NCBI GenBank assembly: GCA_003553485.1
Contig: PWEJ01000016.1
Coordinates: 1 to 64,000, forward strand
DNA: 64,000 bases
Reading direction: 5' to 3'
Origin: Halanaerobiaceae bacterium
GTDB lineage: Bacteria; Bacillota; Halanaerobiia; Halanaerobiales; Halarsenatibacteraceae
Shown: one piece after another, positions 16,989-26,130 of the stretch
How positions within the stretch are numbered: the first letter of the stretch is position 1
Layout of the letters: every line of letters starts with the position of its first letter
Position numbers and translations under genes: made by a program
The notes under the pieces: generated by a model
Seen by the model: only the letters and a program-made list of their open reading frames with translations
Databases searched by the model: none
What the model was told of the DNA's origin: nothing

Positions 16989-18061
16989 TGTAATCCCTCC
17001 AGAAAATCCTTATCAATTTCAGCTATTACCCTGGCTAGCAGTTGACCTCCAGCTTTAACATCATCCAGCGATATCATCTCGACAGAGGTATGCATATATC
17101 TTAGAGGAATTGAAATTAAAGCAGTAGCAACCCCGCTTTTAGTTATTTGAATGCTGGCCGCATCAGTGCCATAGGGAGTGGTAGTGGGGCTTTTTTGATA
17201 GGGAATATTATAATTATCGGCTGTTTCAGTAATTAAGTTAAAAAGATCGGGATGAACATGGGGGCCAAAGGATACAGCAGGACCATCAGCCATCTTGGCA
17301 GCATCCCCTTTATCGACTCCTGGCATTAAACCATGGCAAACATCTATAGCTATACCGATATCAGGGAATATATTATAAGTAGCAGTTTGCGAGCCCTTAA
17401 CCCCTATTTCTTCCTGGGAAGTGGCAACAAAATAAACTTCGGCTTCATGCTTGATCTTAGCTAATTCTCTGGCAGTTATTAACATCATTAAGACTCCTGC
17501 CCTATCATCTAGAGCTTTTCCACTGACAAATTCATTTTGTAAAGATGTTAATTCCCTTTTGATAGTGACAGAATCTCCAATTTGAACTATATCCTGTAAA
17601 TTTTCTGGTTTTCTGCCAGTATCAATATATAAATCTTCCAGTTTATGAGCTTTATTTCTTTCCTTTTTAGATAATAAATGAGGTGGCATAGCTCCAATTA
17701 TGCCAGCCACTTCTTCCTTACCTTGAATGATAACTTCCTGGGCTGGAAGAGTTCTTGGATCCACTCCTCCTATAGTCGCAAATTTTATAAAACCTTTATC
17801 ATCGATGCTTTTAACCATCAAACCGATTTCATCTAAATGAGCAGCAAGCATTATTTTAGGATTAGATTCATCTTCACTTAGAGCAGATTTTTTTGCTATT
17901 AAATTATTGAGGTTATCTGAAGAAATATCCTGGCAATAATTATCTAGATAGTTTTTTACCAGAGTGAAGGCAGAATCTTCCTGTCCTGAAACAGCATTAA
18001 TTTCAGAAAGCTCCTTAATTAATTCGGTTAACTCATCTTTTTTTTCCGAGAAATTTGTCAT
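16979..18061 (-). CDS. M42-family aminopeptidase (first gene of the tandem trio)
   Basis: A 360-residue M42 peptidase. Metal-site segments are AAHLDEIG, KALDDRAGV, TSQEEIGVKG, AIDVCHG and YMHTSVEM. The substrate-pocket segments differ from those of the following two copies. The longest frame begins at GTG 18085, which lies before the ribosome site GGAGG; ATG 18061 is preferred, though its spacing (13 nt) is a little long. trmL ends about 45 nt upstream. The trio looks like a tandem duplication whose products could co-assemble, as archaeal TET proteins do; that is inference. Confidence 0.92.
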   Translation of the reverse strand: MTNFSEKKDELTELIKELSEINAVSGQEDSAFTLVKNYLDNYCQDISSDNLNNLIAKKSALSEDESNPKIMLAAHLDEIGLMVKSIDDKGFIKFATIGGVDPRTLPAQEVIIQGKEEVAGIIGAMPPHLLSKKERNKAHKLEDLYIDTGRKPENLQDIVQIGDSVTIKRELTSLQNEFVSGKALDDRAGVLMMLITARELAKIKHEAEVYFVATSQEEIGVKGSQTATYNIFPDIGIAIDVCHGLMPGVDKGDAAKMADGPAVSFGPHVHPDLFNLITETADNYNIPYQKSPTTTPYGTDAASIQITKSGVATALISIPLRYMHTSVEMISLDDVKAGGQLLARVIAEIDKDFLEGLQCY

Positions 18062-18105
18062 ATAATTAAAAACGCCTCCATTCACTAAATAATTCTGGGC
18101 AAAGG

Positions 18106-18591
18106 TTAAAACTCCTGCATGAAATCTCCCTTTTTTTGGAACTCTGGAAAGCCAAGCTGTCGATAGGCTTCGAAAAGAACTATAGCTACTGAATTTGCTA
18201 AATTTAATGATCTAGCATAATTTTTCATAGGTATTCTCAGTGAGTTTTCCAGGTTATCAGCAATGAATTTCTCCGATAACCCTGCAGTTTCTTTACCAAA
18301 TAACAAAAATTCATCTCCCCGGTATTCCTCATCACTATAGACTCGTTTTGCTTTAGTGGAAAACAATAATAACTTTTTCTTTCCATATTTTTCTAAGAAA
18401 GCAGTGAAATTTTCATGGATTTCAATATCTAACTGATCCCAGTAATCCAGCCCGGCTCGTTTTAAATATTTATCCTGTAAAGAAAATCCCAGGGGTCTTA
18501 CCAGATGTAGTTTAGTATCAGTAACAGCACAGGTGCGAGCAATATTTCCCGTATTTTGCGGTATCCTTGGTTCTACCAGGACAACATTCAT
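18106..18591 (-). CDS. trmL: tRNA (cytidine/uridine-34-2'-O)-methyltransferase TrmL
   Basis: A 161-residue SPOUT methyltransferase. The N-terminal VEPRIPQNTGNIARTC and the knot segments LFGKETAGL and IPMKNYARSLNLANSVAIVLFEAYRQLG are the TrmL/CspR signature. It methylates the ribose of the wobble base of tRNA-Leu isoacceptors using SAM. Length is typical. It precedes the M42 trio and follows the metallo-beta-lactamase-fold gene. Confidence 0.93.
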   Translation of the reverse strand: MNVVLVEPRIPQNTGNIARTCAVTDTKLHLVRPLGFSLQDKYLKRAGLDYWDQLDIEIHENFTAFLEKYGKKKLLLFSTKAKRVYSDEEYRGDEFLLFGKETAGLSEKFIADNLENSLRIPMKNYARSLNLANSVAIVLFEAYRQLGFPEFQKKGDFMQEF

Positions 18592-18627
18592 AAGATCACT
18601 CCAGCTTATAGGCTATATTATTAAATA

Positions 18628-19383
18628 TCATATTTTTAACTTTAGACCGTCAAAGGCAAAACTAATATTTTTGGGCAGATATTTACTAGCAGATACATGT
18701 TCAACTTCATGAGAAATATGAGTAAAGTAAGTTTTGCTGGCAGCTATTTTCTTGCTGATAGTTATTGCTTCATCAATATTAAAATGAGTTGGGTGTTCTG
18801 TCCATCTTAAAGCCCCCAGTACCAATAACTCTAAATTTCCCAGTTGCTCAAGGGTGTTTTTAGGAATACCGCTGACATCAGTAATATAAGCCATTTCTCC
18901 TAAACGATAGCCGATTATTTCATTTTTTCCATGGAAAACTTTAAGGGGCTTGATATCTTTGTAACCCTGATATAATTTATCGATACTTTTCAAATTTGCC
19001 TTAGGTATGCCGCCCCCTCTTATTTCTGCAGAAAATATGTAGGAAAAAGCTTCAGCCAAGCGGTTTTTAGTCTTTATATCACAAAAGCAATCGATGGCCT
19101 TGCTGTTGCGCCAATTAAAAGTTCTAATATCATCAAAGCCCATAATATGATCGGCATGTCCATGGGTAAATAAAATAAGATCTGGAACTCCAACTTTATG
19201 CTGCAGCAACTGCAATCTTAGTTCAGGGGCAGTATCTATTAGAATTTTTCTATTGGCCATTTTGATAAATACAGAGCTTCTAGTTCGATTATTTCTGGGA
19301 TCATCTGAGCTGCAGGTTCGGCATTGACAGCCAGGGACTGGTATGCCATGAGAAGTTCCGGTACCTAAAAATTTAATCCACAT
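18628..19383 (-). CDS. Metallo-beta-lactamase-fold hydrolase (PhnP-like)
   Basis: A 251-residue MBL-fold phosphodiesterase-like protein. The metal motif THGHADHIMG (HxHxDH) is intact, with a further His at THISHEVEH near the C-terminus. The N-terminal GTGTSHGIPVPGCQCRTC contains a cysteine cluster like the structural Zn site of PhnP. PhnP hydrolyses cyclic phosphodiesters; no phosphonate genes are nearby, so the role here is unknown. The gene lies between phoH and trmL on the minus strand. Confidence 0.85.
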   Translation of the reverse strand: MWIKFLGTGTSHGIPVPGCQCRTCSSDDPRNNRTRSSVFIKMANRKILIDTAPELRLQLLQHKVGVPDLILFTHGHADHIMGFDDIRTFNWRNSKAIDCFCDIKTKNRLAEAFSYIFSAEIRGGGIPKANLKSIDKLYQGYKDIKPLKVFHGKNEIIGYRLGEMAYITDVSGIPKNTLEQLGNLELLVLGALRWTEHPTHFNIDEAITISKKIAASKTYFTHISHEVEHVSASKYLPKNISFAFDGLKLKI

Positions 19384-19413
19384 AAAAGTCCCCCTTCCTC
19401 TATATAGATGATT

Positions 19414-20778
19414 TTAGAGTTTTTCACTGGCTATTCTAGCCAGTTCAGATCTTTCTCCCTTAGATAATAGTATATGACCAGAGATTTTTTCCTCTCTAAG
19501 CTTTGAAGCTAGATGAGAGAGCCCATTATTGCGACGATCTAAGAAAGGATTATCAATCTGGAAGGGGTCACCGGTTAAAATAATTTTAGAATCTTTTCCT
19601 ACTCTGGTTATTATTGTTTTAACTTCGTGTTTGGATAAATTTTGTGCCTCATCTATAATAATAAACTGCTCAGGAACTGACCTTCCTCTAATATAGGTTA
19701 AAGGTTCTATTTGAATTTGATCTTTTTCCACCAGTCTATCAAAGGTCAACTCTGACTGGCCACTTTTTTTGAGAATGAATTCAAGATTATCAAAGATGGG
19801 TTGCATCCATGGTTGGAGTTTTTCTTCTTTGGTTCCAGGTAAAAAACCAATATCTTTACCCATGGGCACCACTGGTCGAGCTACCAGTATTCTATTATAA
19901 ATATTTTCATTTACCACTTTGTCCAGACCAGCTGCCAGAGCTAATAGAGTTTTGCCAGTCCCGGCTTTACCGGCAAGAGTTATCAGACTCAGCTCATCCC
20001 TTAGCAAGAGTTCAAAGGCCAGAGTTTGCTCTCTATTAAGAGGTTTTATTCCCATAACTCCTCTCTGGTTGTATCTTAATTTGGTTAGCTCTTCCTGGTT
20101 TATAATTCCTAAAGCTGATTGTTTCTTGCTATTTTTTTCTGTAAGCTGGATAAATTCATTAGTATAATATTTTTTCTTATCGTTAAAGGAACTATTAGCT
20201 TGATTATTATCTTCTTCCTCAGGGTAAAAAGATATTAATTTAGACATGGCTATCTGGTTTTCTTGATAAAATTTATTTATTATATCTCCGGGGACCATTA
20301 ATTCCTGAAAGCCAGAATACAATTCTTTTTCAGTCAATCTATCAGAGCGATGTTCTTCAGCTGCTAATCCAAAGGCATCTGCTATCAGGCGCAGATTTAT
20401 ATCATTGGAAACTAAAATTACCTTTCTATCAGGATTTTCCTTTTGTAACCCTAGAGCGGAGTTGACAATGCGATTATCAGCTTTTTTTAAGTCAATAGCT
20501 TCAGGAAGATAGCCTTTATCACCATTGATAGTAACACGCAATGTGCCTTCTTCATTTATAGGTACTCCCTGGCATAACTTACCCTTATCCCGTAAGCTAT
20601 CTAAAATTCTGGAAGTCTCCCTGGCATTAAAGCCAAGATCAGAGGACTTATTTTTCATATCATCAATTTCTTCCACTACTGCAATGGGAATAATAACTTC
20701 ATTATCTTCAAAGGAAAAAATAGCTTCTGGATTCATTAATAATACATTGGTGTCCAGGACAAATATTTTTCCTTTCAT
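19414..20778 (-). CDS. PIN-PhoH fusion ATPase (YlaK type)
   Basis: A 454-residue protein in two parts: an N-terminal PIN nuclease domain (FVLDTNVLL, later IVNSALGL and LVSNDINLR with the acidic residues) and a C-terminal PhoH NTPase with GKAGTGKTLLAL (Walker A) and IIDEAQNLS (Walker B). Related PIN-PhoH proteins act as RNA-dependent ATPases and ribonucleases. ATG 20778 overlaps the TAA of the preceding PPC gene by one base (TAATG), pointing to coupled translation; the longer TTG start would lie in the GGAGG ribosome site. Confidence 0.9.
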   Translation of the reverse strand: MKGKIFVLDTNVLLMNPEAIFSFEDNEVIIPIAVVEEIDDMKNKSSDLGFNARETSRILDSLRDKGKLCQGVPINEEGTLRVTINGDKGYLPEAIDLKKADNRIVNSALGLQKENPDRKVILVSNDINLRLIADAFGLAAEEHRSDRLTEKELYSGFQELMVPGDIINKFYQENQIAMSKLISFYPEEEDNNQANSSFNDKKKYYTNEFIQLTEKNSKKQSALGIINQEELTKLRYNQRGVMGIKPLNREQTLAFELLLRDELSLITLAGKAGTGKTLLALAAGLDKVVNENIYNRILVARPVVPMGKDIGFLPGTKEEKLQPWMQPIFDNLEFILKKSGQSELTFDRLVEKDQIQIEPLTYIRGRSVPEQFIIIDEAQNLSKHEVKTIITRVGKDSKIILTGDPFQIDNPFLDRRNNGLSHLASKLREEKISGHILLSKGERSELARIASEKL

Positions 20779-21233
20779 TAGTCTGTCCTCCAAAGGGATA
20801 ATCCTGATTCAGGATCCGTTACCCTTTCTAAAGGCTCACCTTTAAACTCTTGTAATATAACTTCAGCCACATAAATTTCTGTTCCTTCAGCTAAATGTCC
20901 GCCATAGGAGTTACCCTGATCGTCACCTAAGGCAATATGAGCATGAATCATGGGTTCGTCTTCAAGTTTAGAGATATTACCTCCACAGTGAATAATCTCA
21001 AGAGGGTAATTAAAATCAATATATTCATACTCAGTAGTTTTTTGGTTAAAATAACCTAATCGAGCATTTCTTACTGCTCCTAAAACCTGGATATATCCAG
21101 AGTTTATCTCCGCTTCCTTGACTAATTTGGTCATTGATTTTAAAAGATCTTGCCCTCTTGGCAGCCGCCCGGTAATTATCTTTCCTGTTTCATAAGCAGC
21201 AAAACCGGAAAAACTCTTTATTTCAGATGACAT
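20778..21233 (-). CDS. PPC-domain (DUF296) protein
   Basis: A 151-residue single PPC/DUF296 domain. The fold signature is visible in GRLPRGQDLLKSM, QVLGAVRNARLGYF and HAHIALGDDQGNSYGGHL, whose histidines and the following Glu can bind metal. In plants the domain accompanies AT-hook DNA-binding motifs; the bacterial stand-alone form has no settled function. It is translationally coupled to the PIN-PhoH gene, which suggests a shared process, but nothing in the sequence says which. Confidence 0.85.
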   Translation of the reverse strand: MSSEIKSFSGFAAYETGKIITGRLPRGQDLLKSMTKLVKEAEINSGYIQVLGAVRNARLGYFNQKTTEYEYIDFNYPLEIIHCGGNISKLEDEPMIHAHIALGDDQGNSYGGHLAEGTEIYVAEVILQEFKGEPLERVTDPESGLSLWRTD

Positions 21234-21238
21234 AAATT

Positions 21239-22000
21239 TTATTCCTCCTCAGCAATAATATTTTCTATTCTGCTTATATTTTCTTGAGTGCGGGTGTTGT
21301 CGGGGTTTATTTCAAAGGCTTTTTCATAAGCCTGCAAAGCTTCCTGGTATTCCTCTAAATTTTCCAGAGCTAACCCATAGTTGTTGTAAATAAAATCTAC
21401 TTCTGGTTCAAGCTCCACTGCTTTCTCTAGATTTTCCACTGCAGCCTGGTAATTTTGTTGATAGATAAAAGTGAGTCCCAGGTTATTCCAGGCAAAGTGA
21501 CTATCAGGATTCTCCTCGGTAGCAAGAACAAAATTTTCTTCTGCCGTCTGATAATCTTCCTGTTCTAGGGCAATGAGGCCCAATAAATTAAAATATTGAT
21601 GGTCAAGTTCAGGATAAGTAGCTTTCTCAGCTAAAATTTCTTGCGCTTGATCCAGGTCGCCTGATTGATATAAGGCTCGAGAATAATTAACAGCTGTATT
21701 GTAATTATCATCGATTTCCCAGGCTTGAGATAAATATTCTTCTGCCTCTTCATATTTTCCAAGAGCATTATAGGTTAAACCTAAAAAGTAGTTGGTCTCC
21801 CAGATGTCTTGTTCTTCTTCTTTATCCTGTGCTAATACTTCAAGCCATAATTCTTCTGCTTCAGAATATTCTCCTGCTAAATAAGCCTCTCTGGCTTCTG
21901 CCCTCAAATTTTCAGCTGCCACTGTCTGTAAGGAAACTGAAAAAAGAAGGGTAAAGAGTAACAGGCAAGAAAGGATTAAAATACTTGTTTTTTTAATCAT
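21239..22000 (-). CDS. Secreted or membrane-anchored TPR protein
   Basis: A 253-residue protein with a signal peptide (SILILSCLLLFTLLFSV, cleavage near AAE at about residue 29) and five to six tetratricopeptide repeats, for example AREAYLAGEYSEAEELWLEV, YNALGKYEEAEEYLSQA and AYEKAFEINPDN. No lipobox Cys at the cleavage site is evident, so it is probably released or loosely attached on the outer face. The protein is very Glu-rich. TPR proteins scaffold partners; the partner is unknown. ATG 22000 is chosen on the AGGAGGAG site over an upstream TTG. Confidence 0.85.
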   Translation of the reverse strand: MIKKTSILILSCLLLFTLLFSVSLQTVAAENLRAEAREAYLAGEYSEAEELWLEVLAQDKEEEQDIWETNYFLGLTYNALGKYEEAEEYLSQAWEIDDNYNTAVNYSRALYQSGDLDQAQEILAEKATYPELDHQYFNLLGLIALEQEDYQTAEENFVLATEENPDSHFAWNNLGLTFIYQQNYQAAVENLEKAVELEPEVDFIYNNYGLALENLEEYQEALQAYEKAFEINPDNTRTQENISRIENIIAEEE

Positions 22001-22062
22001 TGTAATCAACTCCTCCTGAAAATTTAGTTATTGATAGTTTCAAAAAATTAGTTAAAACTCCT

Positions 22063-22689
22063 TTATTGTTGATAAAATTGACAAAAAGCATTAAGACGAC
22101 AATCTGAACAGGCAGGGTTACGAGCTTTACAAACTTCTCGACCATGAAAAATTAAGCGGTGATGGAAGTTGCCCCACTCCTTTTTAGGGATTATATCTTT
22201 TAACTCTTTTTCGACTTTTTCAGTGGTATTGCCAGTAGCTAACCCCAATCTCTTAGCTACCCGAAAGACATGAGTATCAACTGGAAAAGCTGGCTTATCA
22301 AAGGCTGAACAGAGCACAACACTGGCAGTTTTTCTTCCTACTCCAGTCAGCTCTAAAAGCTTAGAAAAATCTGCAGGTACTTTGCCTTGATAATCTTCCA
22401 GTATTTTTTGGCTGGTTTTAATAATAAATTTTGCTTTATTACGATATAAACCAATGGATTTAATTTTTTCCTGCAATTCTTTGGGAGTTAAGCTGGCAAA
22501 GTCTTCTGGTTTATTATAATCAATAAATAATTTACTGGTAACTTTGTTAACCTGTTTATCTGTAGTTTGAGCCGATAAAATAGTGGCTACTAAAAGTTCA
22601 AAGGGAGAATTATATTTTAACTCTGTCTCTGGAGCAGGATATTTTTCTGTTAAAATTTCTTTGATTTTATTTTGTTGCTCTAGTTGCAT
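22063..22689 (-). CDS. nth: Endonuclease III (DNA glycosylase/AP lyase)
   Basis: A 208-residue HhH-GPD glycosylase that removes oxidised pyrimidines and nicks the abasic site. The helix-hairpin-helix LLELTGVGRKTA contains the catalytic Lys, PVDTHVFRV the catalytic Asp, and the C-terminal C-x6-C-x2-C-x5-C (CKARNPACSDCRLNAFC) holds the [4Fe-4S] cluster. All expected parts are present and the length is normal. It is divergent from the HAD nucleotidase gene. Confidence 0.97.
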   Translation of the reverse strand: MQLEQQNKIKEILTEKYPAPETELKYNSPFELLVATILSAQTTDKQVNKVTSKLFIDYNKPEDFASLTPKELQEKIKSIGLYRNKAKFIIKTSQKILEDYQGKVPADFSKLLELTGVGRKTASVVLCSAFDKPAFPVDTHVFRVAKRLGLATGNTTEKVEKELKDIIPKKEWGNFHHRLIFHGREVCKARNPACSDCRLNAFCQFYQQ

Positions 22690-22712
22690 TTATATCAATC
22701 CCCTATTATAAT
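22684..22712 (+). promoter_or_regulatory. Promoter of the HAD nucleotidase gene
   Basis: Plus-strand TTGCAT (22684-22689), 17 bp, TATAAT (22707-22712). The -35 overlaps the nth start codon. The -10 lies in the palindrome CTATTATAATAG, so a minus-strand -10 for nth falls on the same spot and the two promoters may compete. Confidence 0.6.
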
Positions 22713-22752
22713 AGTTGCAAAGTTAAAAGATTATCTGGAGGTGAATTAAATA

Positions 22753-23325
22753 ATGGCTGTACTTGGTTTTGATATTGATGGTGTGATCACTGCCGAAGGC
22801 AAAGGTGAAGAAAATATATGGTACCGACATTTAAAAAGATTTATGGGAGACAAATTAAAAAAAGTTAAAGCCTCCTTTAATTTCGCAGAAGCCTATAATA
22901 TAGCGCCTTCTAAATTAGAAGAATTTTTTGCTGAAAATCTGGTCAAAATATATTCTCAAGTTCCCCCTTTACCGGAGGCCAAAAAATATCTTAATAAATA
23001 CAAGGCTCAAGGGAATAAAATTATTCTTATTACAGCTAGAGATAAAAAGTTTCGTGAGTTAACAGCAAAATGGTTAAATAAAAATGAAATCGCCTATGAC
23101 ATACTATATCATGATGAAAACAAGGCACCACTGGCAGCCAGAGAGAATATTAAAGTTTTTGTTGATGATAATTATAATAATGCTAGGGAAATCATGAGCA
23201 AAAATATCCCGGTTTTACTTTATACCCGCCATCATAATGTTGATGCTCCAGAAGAGTATTATTTTCGCCGGGTTAATAACTGGCAGGAAATTGATGAGAT
23301 TATTGCCAATAAGTTTTTAAGTTAA
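22753..23325 (+). CDS. HAD-superfamily 5'-nucleotidase (NT5C type)
   Basis: A 190-residue HAD hydrolase. GFDIDGVI holds the nucleophile Asp and the acid/base Asp, ILITAR is motif II, and FVDDNYNNA motif IV. The C1-cap region (about residues 20-75) and the overall layout fit the 5' nucleotidase deoxy (pyrimidine) type C family, which dephosphorylates nucleoside monophosphates. A good AGGTGAAT ribosome site precedes the ATG. It converges on the nucleoside-kinase gene, overlapping its stop by 4 nt. Exact substrate is uncertain. Confidence 0.8.
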   Translation: MAVLGFDIDGVITAEGKGEENIWYRHLKRFMGDKLKKVKASFNFAEAYNIAPSKLEEFFAENLVKIYSQVPPLPEAKKYLNKYKAQGNKIILITARDKKFRELTAKWLNKNEIAYDILYHDENKAPLAARENIKVFVDDNYNNAREIMSKNIPVLLYTRHHNVDAPEEYYFRRVNNWQEIDEIIANKFLS

Positions 23326-24974
23326 GATTCTCGAAAAACGCTATCACCTATAAATTCTCTTAAAATTGAAGTTTTAGGAACTGATAAATCAGGCATAGGC
23401 AGAAAGGTATCAAGCATCTCTAAAAGTCGAGTTGCTTCAAAATAGACAGGATTGCTTTTTTCAATCCGAGTTAATAAAGGAGTCAAATATTTTTTTAGCA
23501 CAGCAAGTTCATAAATGAGGGCCGAATTAAAGATTAAATCAGCATTTTCCTGGAAGGGAAAAATGTTTTTTTCTTCCCCTTTTCTTACTCTAGGCCACCA
23601 CTCAATGGTAGTTGGCGCGTCATGACCCCGGTATTTATGGTCTCTTACTATCCTTCTCATAAGCCTGGTATCAGAGGTGGGAATCCTATTGTGTTGATCG
23701 ATGTTAAGTTGAGTTAAAGCACTTACATAAAGTTTGAATTTGTGATTTTGTGGTATCATCTCTGTCAGCCTGTCATTTAAGCCATGGATTCCTTCAATTA
23801 AAATAGGCTGGTCATCTTGAACCTGTAAAAAGTCACCTTTATACTCCCTGACTCCTTTTTCAAAATTAAATTTTGGTAGTTCAATCTTTTCACCCTGCAA
23901 TAATTGTAGCAGATCATTATTAAAAAGTTCAAGGTCGATAGCTTCTAGAGCTTCAAAGTCATAATTCCCCTCCTCATCTAAAGGGGTATCCTCACGATTA
24001 ACAAAATAATCATCTACAGAGATAGCTACTGGTTCTAGGCCATTGATGCGAAGATGAGTGGAAAGCCTGTGGGCAAAAGTAGTTTTTCCTGAAGATGAGG
24101 GGCCAGCAATTAAAATAACTCTTCTGGTCTCTATTTCATCATAAATACGGTCAGCAATTTTAGCAATATTTCTTTCATGCAGGGATTCTGCTATTCTTAT
24201 AAATTCCTGATATTTACCATTTTCAATGGCTGCATTTAAATCACTCACATGGCCAACATTAAGTATTTCTCCTAATCTCTCATAATCTAAAAAGACATTG
24301 GCTAATTTTGGTTGGTCAATGAATTCGGGAACTTTATCAGAATTTTCTTTATGGGGGAAAAGCAAAACAAAACCCGGCATACAGTAATGGAGGTCAAATT
24401 TATCTAGATAGCCAGTACTGGGAACCATATGATAATAAAAATAATCATAATAACCATCTAGCTCATAGACAGGATGTTCTTTATCAGCCTCCTGATATTG
24501 TAATAATCTTACTTTATCATCAAACCCCTGTTCTTGGTAAATTTCTATTAACTTTTCGGTGGTAAAGACATGTCTTTTAATGGGAAAATTGTCTTTTACC
24601 AGATTAGTTAATTTTATCTTGATTTTTTTCAAATCATGCTGGTTTAGAGCCGTGCCCTTTATAATTTCACAATATATTCCATTGCTCAAAGAATGTTCTA
24701 TTTTCAAATCAGCCTGGGGATATAGTTCATAAACTGCTTTAGCTAATAGCAAAAATAAACTGCGTCGATAGATTCTATTGCCTAATTCGTCTCCTCTATT
24801 AACAGTGGTAATCTCACAGGTTTCTGATGGTTTAAAGTTTAAGCGGTGAACCTGATTATTAATTAAAGCAGCCACTATTCTGCCGTTGGCTATTTCAGTT
24901 TTTTCAATCATTTCTTTTAAAGTCAATCCTTTAGGTAATTTAAATAGTTCTCCGTTTATTTTAAATTTCTGCAT
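23322..24974 (-). CDS. TGS/ThrRS-like N-domain fused to uridine-kinase-type nucleoside kinase
   Basis: A 550-residue fusion. Residues 1-65 form a TGS domain (LPKGLTLKEMIE); the next about 150 resemble the second additional domain of threonyl-tRNA synthetase; the C-terminal half is a PRK/uridine-kinase P-loop domain with GPSSSGKTTFAH, SVDDYFVNR and LIEGIHGLN. This architecture is widespread in anaerobes and Thermotogae and is annotated as nucleoside kinase; its phosphate acceptor is not firmly known. It begins directly at the queG stop, so queG and this gene are probably coupled. Confidence 0.85.
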   Translation of the reverse strand: MQKFKINGELFKLPKGLTLKEMIEKTEIANGRIVAALINNQVHRLNFKPSETCEITTVNRGDELGNRIYRRSLFLLLAKAVYELYPQADLKIEHSLSNGIYCEIIKGTALNQHDLKKIKIKLTNLVKDNFPIKRHVFTTEKLIEIYQEQGFDDKVRLLQYQEADKEHPVYELDGYYDYFYYHMVPSTGYLDKFDLHYCMPGFVLLFPHKENSDKVPEFIDQPKLANVFLDYERLGEILNVGHVSDLNAAIENGKYQEFIRIAESLHERNIAKIADRIYDEIETRRVILIAGPSSSGKTTFAHRLSTHLRINGLEPVAISVDDYFVNREDTPLDEEGNYDFEALEAIDLELFNNDLLQLLQGEKIELPKFNFEKGVREYKGDFLQVQDDQPILIEGIHGLNDRLTEMIPQNHKFKLYVSALTQLNIDQHNRIPTSDTRLMRRIVRDHKYRGHDAPTTIEWWPRVRKGEEKNIFPFQENADLIFNSALIYELAVLKKYLTPLLTRIEKSNPVYFEATRLLEMLDTFLPMPDLSVPKTSILREFIGDSVFRES

Positions 24975-26129
24975 TTATTGACTCCTTTCCTCTGTTGATA
25001 ATTTTCTTAGCAATTTCTGTAATTCTTCTCTGCAATTATTATCTGATTCCTGGATGTATAGCTTCTTTAGTTCCTGGTAAGCTACTGGCCTTCCCTCCAG
25101 GGCTAAATTATAAAAATAATAACCGCAATAATACCTTATAATGGGAGAGTTATTCTCACTGATTTTAATTATCTGAGATAAATAGTTATAGGCTTTATCA
25201 TGGGCTAAATTAATCAGAAAATTTCTCAATAAAATTCTTGCTCCTCGCCAGCTAAAGGGATAATCGGCAAGTTTCGAGGAAATAGAATTATTGTGAGCAA
25301 TATTTAAAAAATCTGCTGGAAATAATTTTCCTGGTAAAGGCCAGTTGTTTTTAGAGTAATTTCTTATAGTTGAATCATAATAATTGGCATTATAATTGTA
25401 AATATTGTGAGGACATACCAGCTGACAATCATCACAACCCCAAAAATTATTAGCAATAATTTTAAGTTGGGATAAAGACAAAATCCCCCGCTGCTGGGTG
25501 AGATAGCTGCGACAATTTTCTTTGCAAAAACTTCCATTAATATTTAAGGCATTACCAGGACAGACCTGGATACATTTATTACAGCCCTGACAGCTGGAAG
25601 AATTATCAAGTTCAATTGCTTTATTATTATTCCCAGCAAAAAAAATTTGGGCAGGAGTCTTAACTAAATATTTTAGTTTTAAGGGACTGGCCACCAAAGC
25701 CAAAAAATATAAAGACCCTAATCCGGGAATGATTAATAAATTGTTTTTACCTAAAAAACCAAGTCCTGCTTGTTGTGCTAAAGATTTTTCTGATAAAGGG
25801 TGATTATCGACACCATACCAGTGATGCTTAACTCCTAATACAGAAGAAATTTGCTTGGTTAGACTTTTTAATTTGTTTTTTAGATGATCATGATAATCAT
25901 AACCACGGCTATATTGGGCTAAATATATATTAACATCACCAGAATACACTTCTCCTAAACTAAATGGAGGATATTGATGGGCTAATACAATAAAGGAAGA
26001 AGTATTAGCAGGAAGATCAGCTTGTTTTTTTGCTGCTGCTGGAAGATTAGCAGTTCCGGTCACTCCAGCAGCAGCAAAACCTAATTTTTTTGCTCTAGCA
26101 AAAATTATTTTTCCTTGTGAAAGGGACAT
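24975..26129 (-). CDS. queG: Epoxyqueuosine reductase
   Basis: A 384-residue QueG, the cobalamin and iron-sulfur enzyme that reduces epoxyqueuosine to queuosine in tRNA. The C-terminal half holds two [4Fe-4S] motifs: CQGCNKCIQVCPGNA and CDDCQLVCPHN. The N-terminal domain has the family DNHPLSEKSLAQQAGLGF. TTG 26138 overlaps the ribosome site; ATG 26129 fits better. It lies directly behind the UPF0182 gene and just before the nucleoside-kinase gene. Confidence 0.93.
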   Translation of the reverse strand: MSLSQGKIIFARAKKLGFAAAGVTGTANLPAAAKKQADLPANTSSFIVLAHQYPPFSLGEVYSGDVNIYLAQYSRGYDYHDHLKNKLKSLTKQISSVLGVKHHWYGVDNHPLSEKSLAQQAGLGFLGKNNLLIIPGLGSLYFLALVASPLKLKYLVKTPAQIFFAGNNNKAIELDNSSSCQGCNKCIQVCPGNALNINGSFCKENCRSYLTQQRGILSLSQLKIIANNFWGCDDCQLVCPHNIYNYNANYYDSTIRNYSKNNWPLPGKLFPADFLNIAHNNSISSKLADYPFSWRGARILLRNFLINLAHDKAYNYLSQIIKISENNSPIIRYYCGYYFYNLALEGRPVAYQELKKLYIQESDNNCREELQKLLRKLSTEERSQ

Positions 26130-26130
26130 T

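Noticed and set aside
22063-22752. Strong minus-strand promoter for nth
   Set aside because: The palindromic TATAAT gives a -10, but no acceptable -35 is found 16-18 bp upstream on the minus strand; only the plus-strand promoter is listed.
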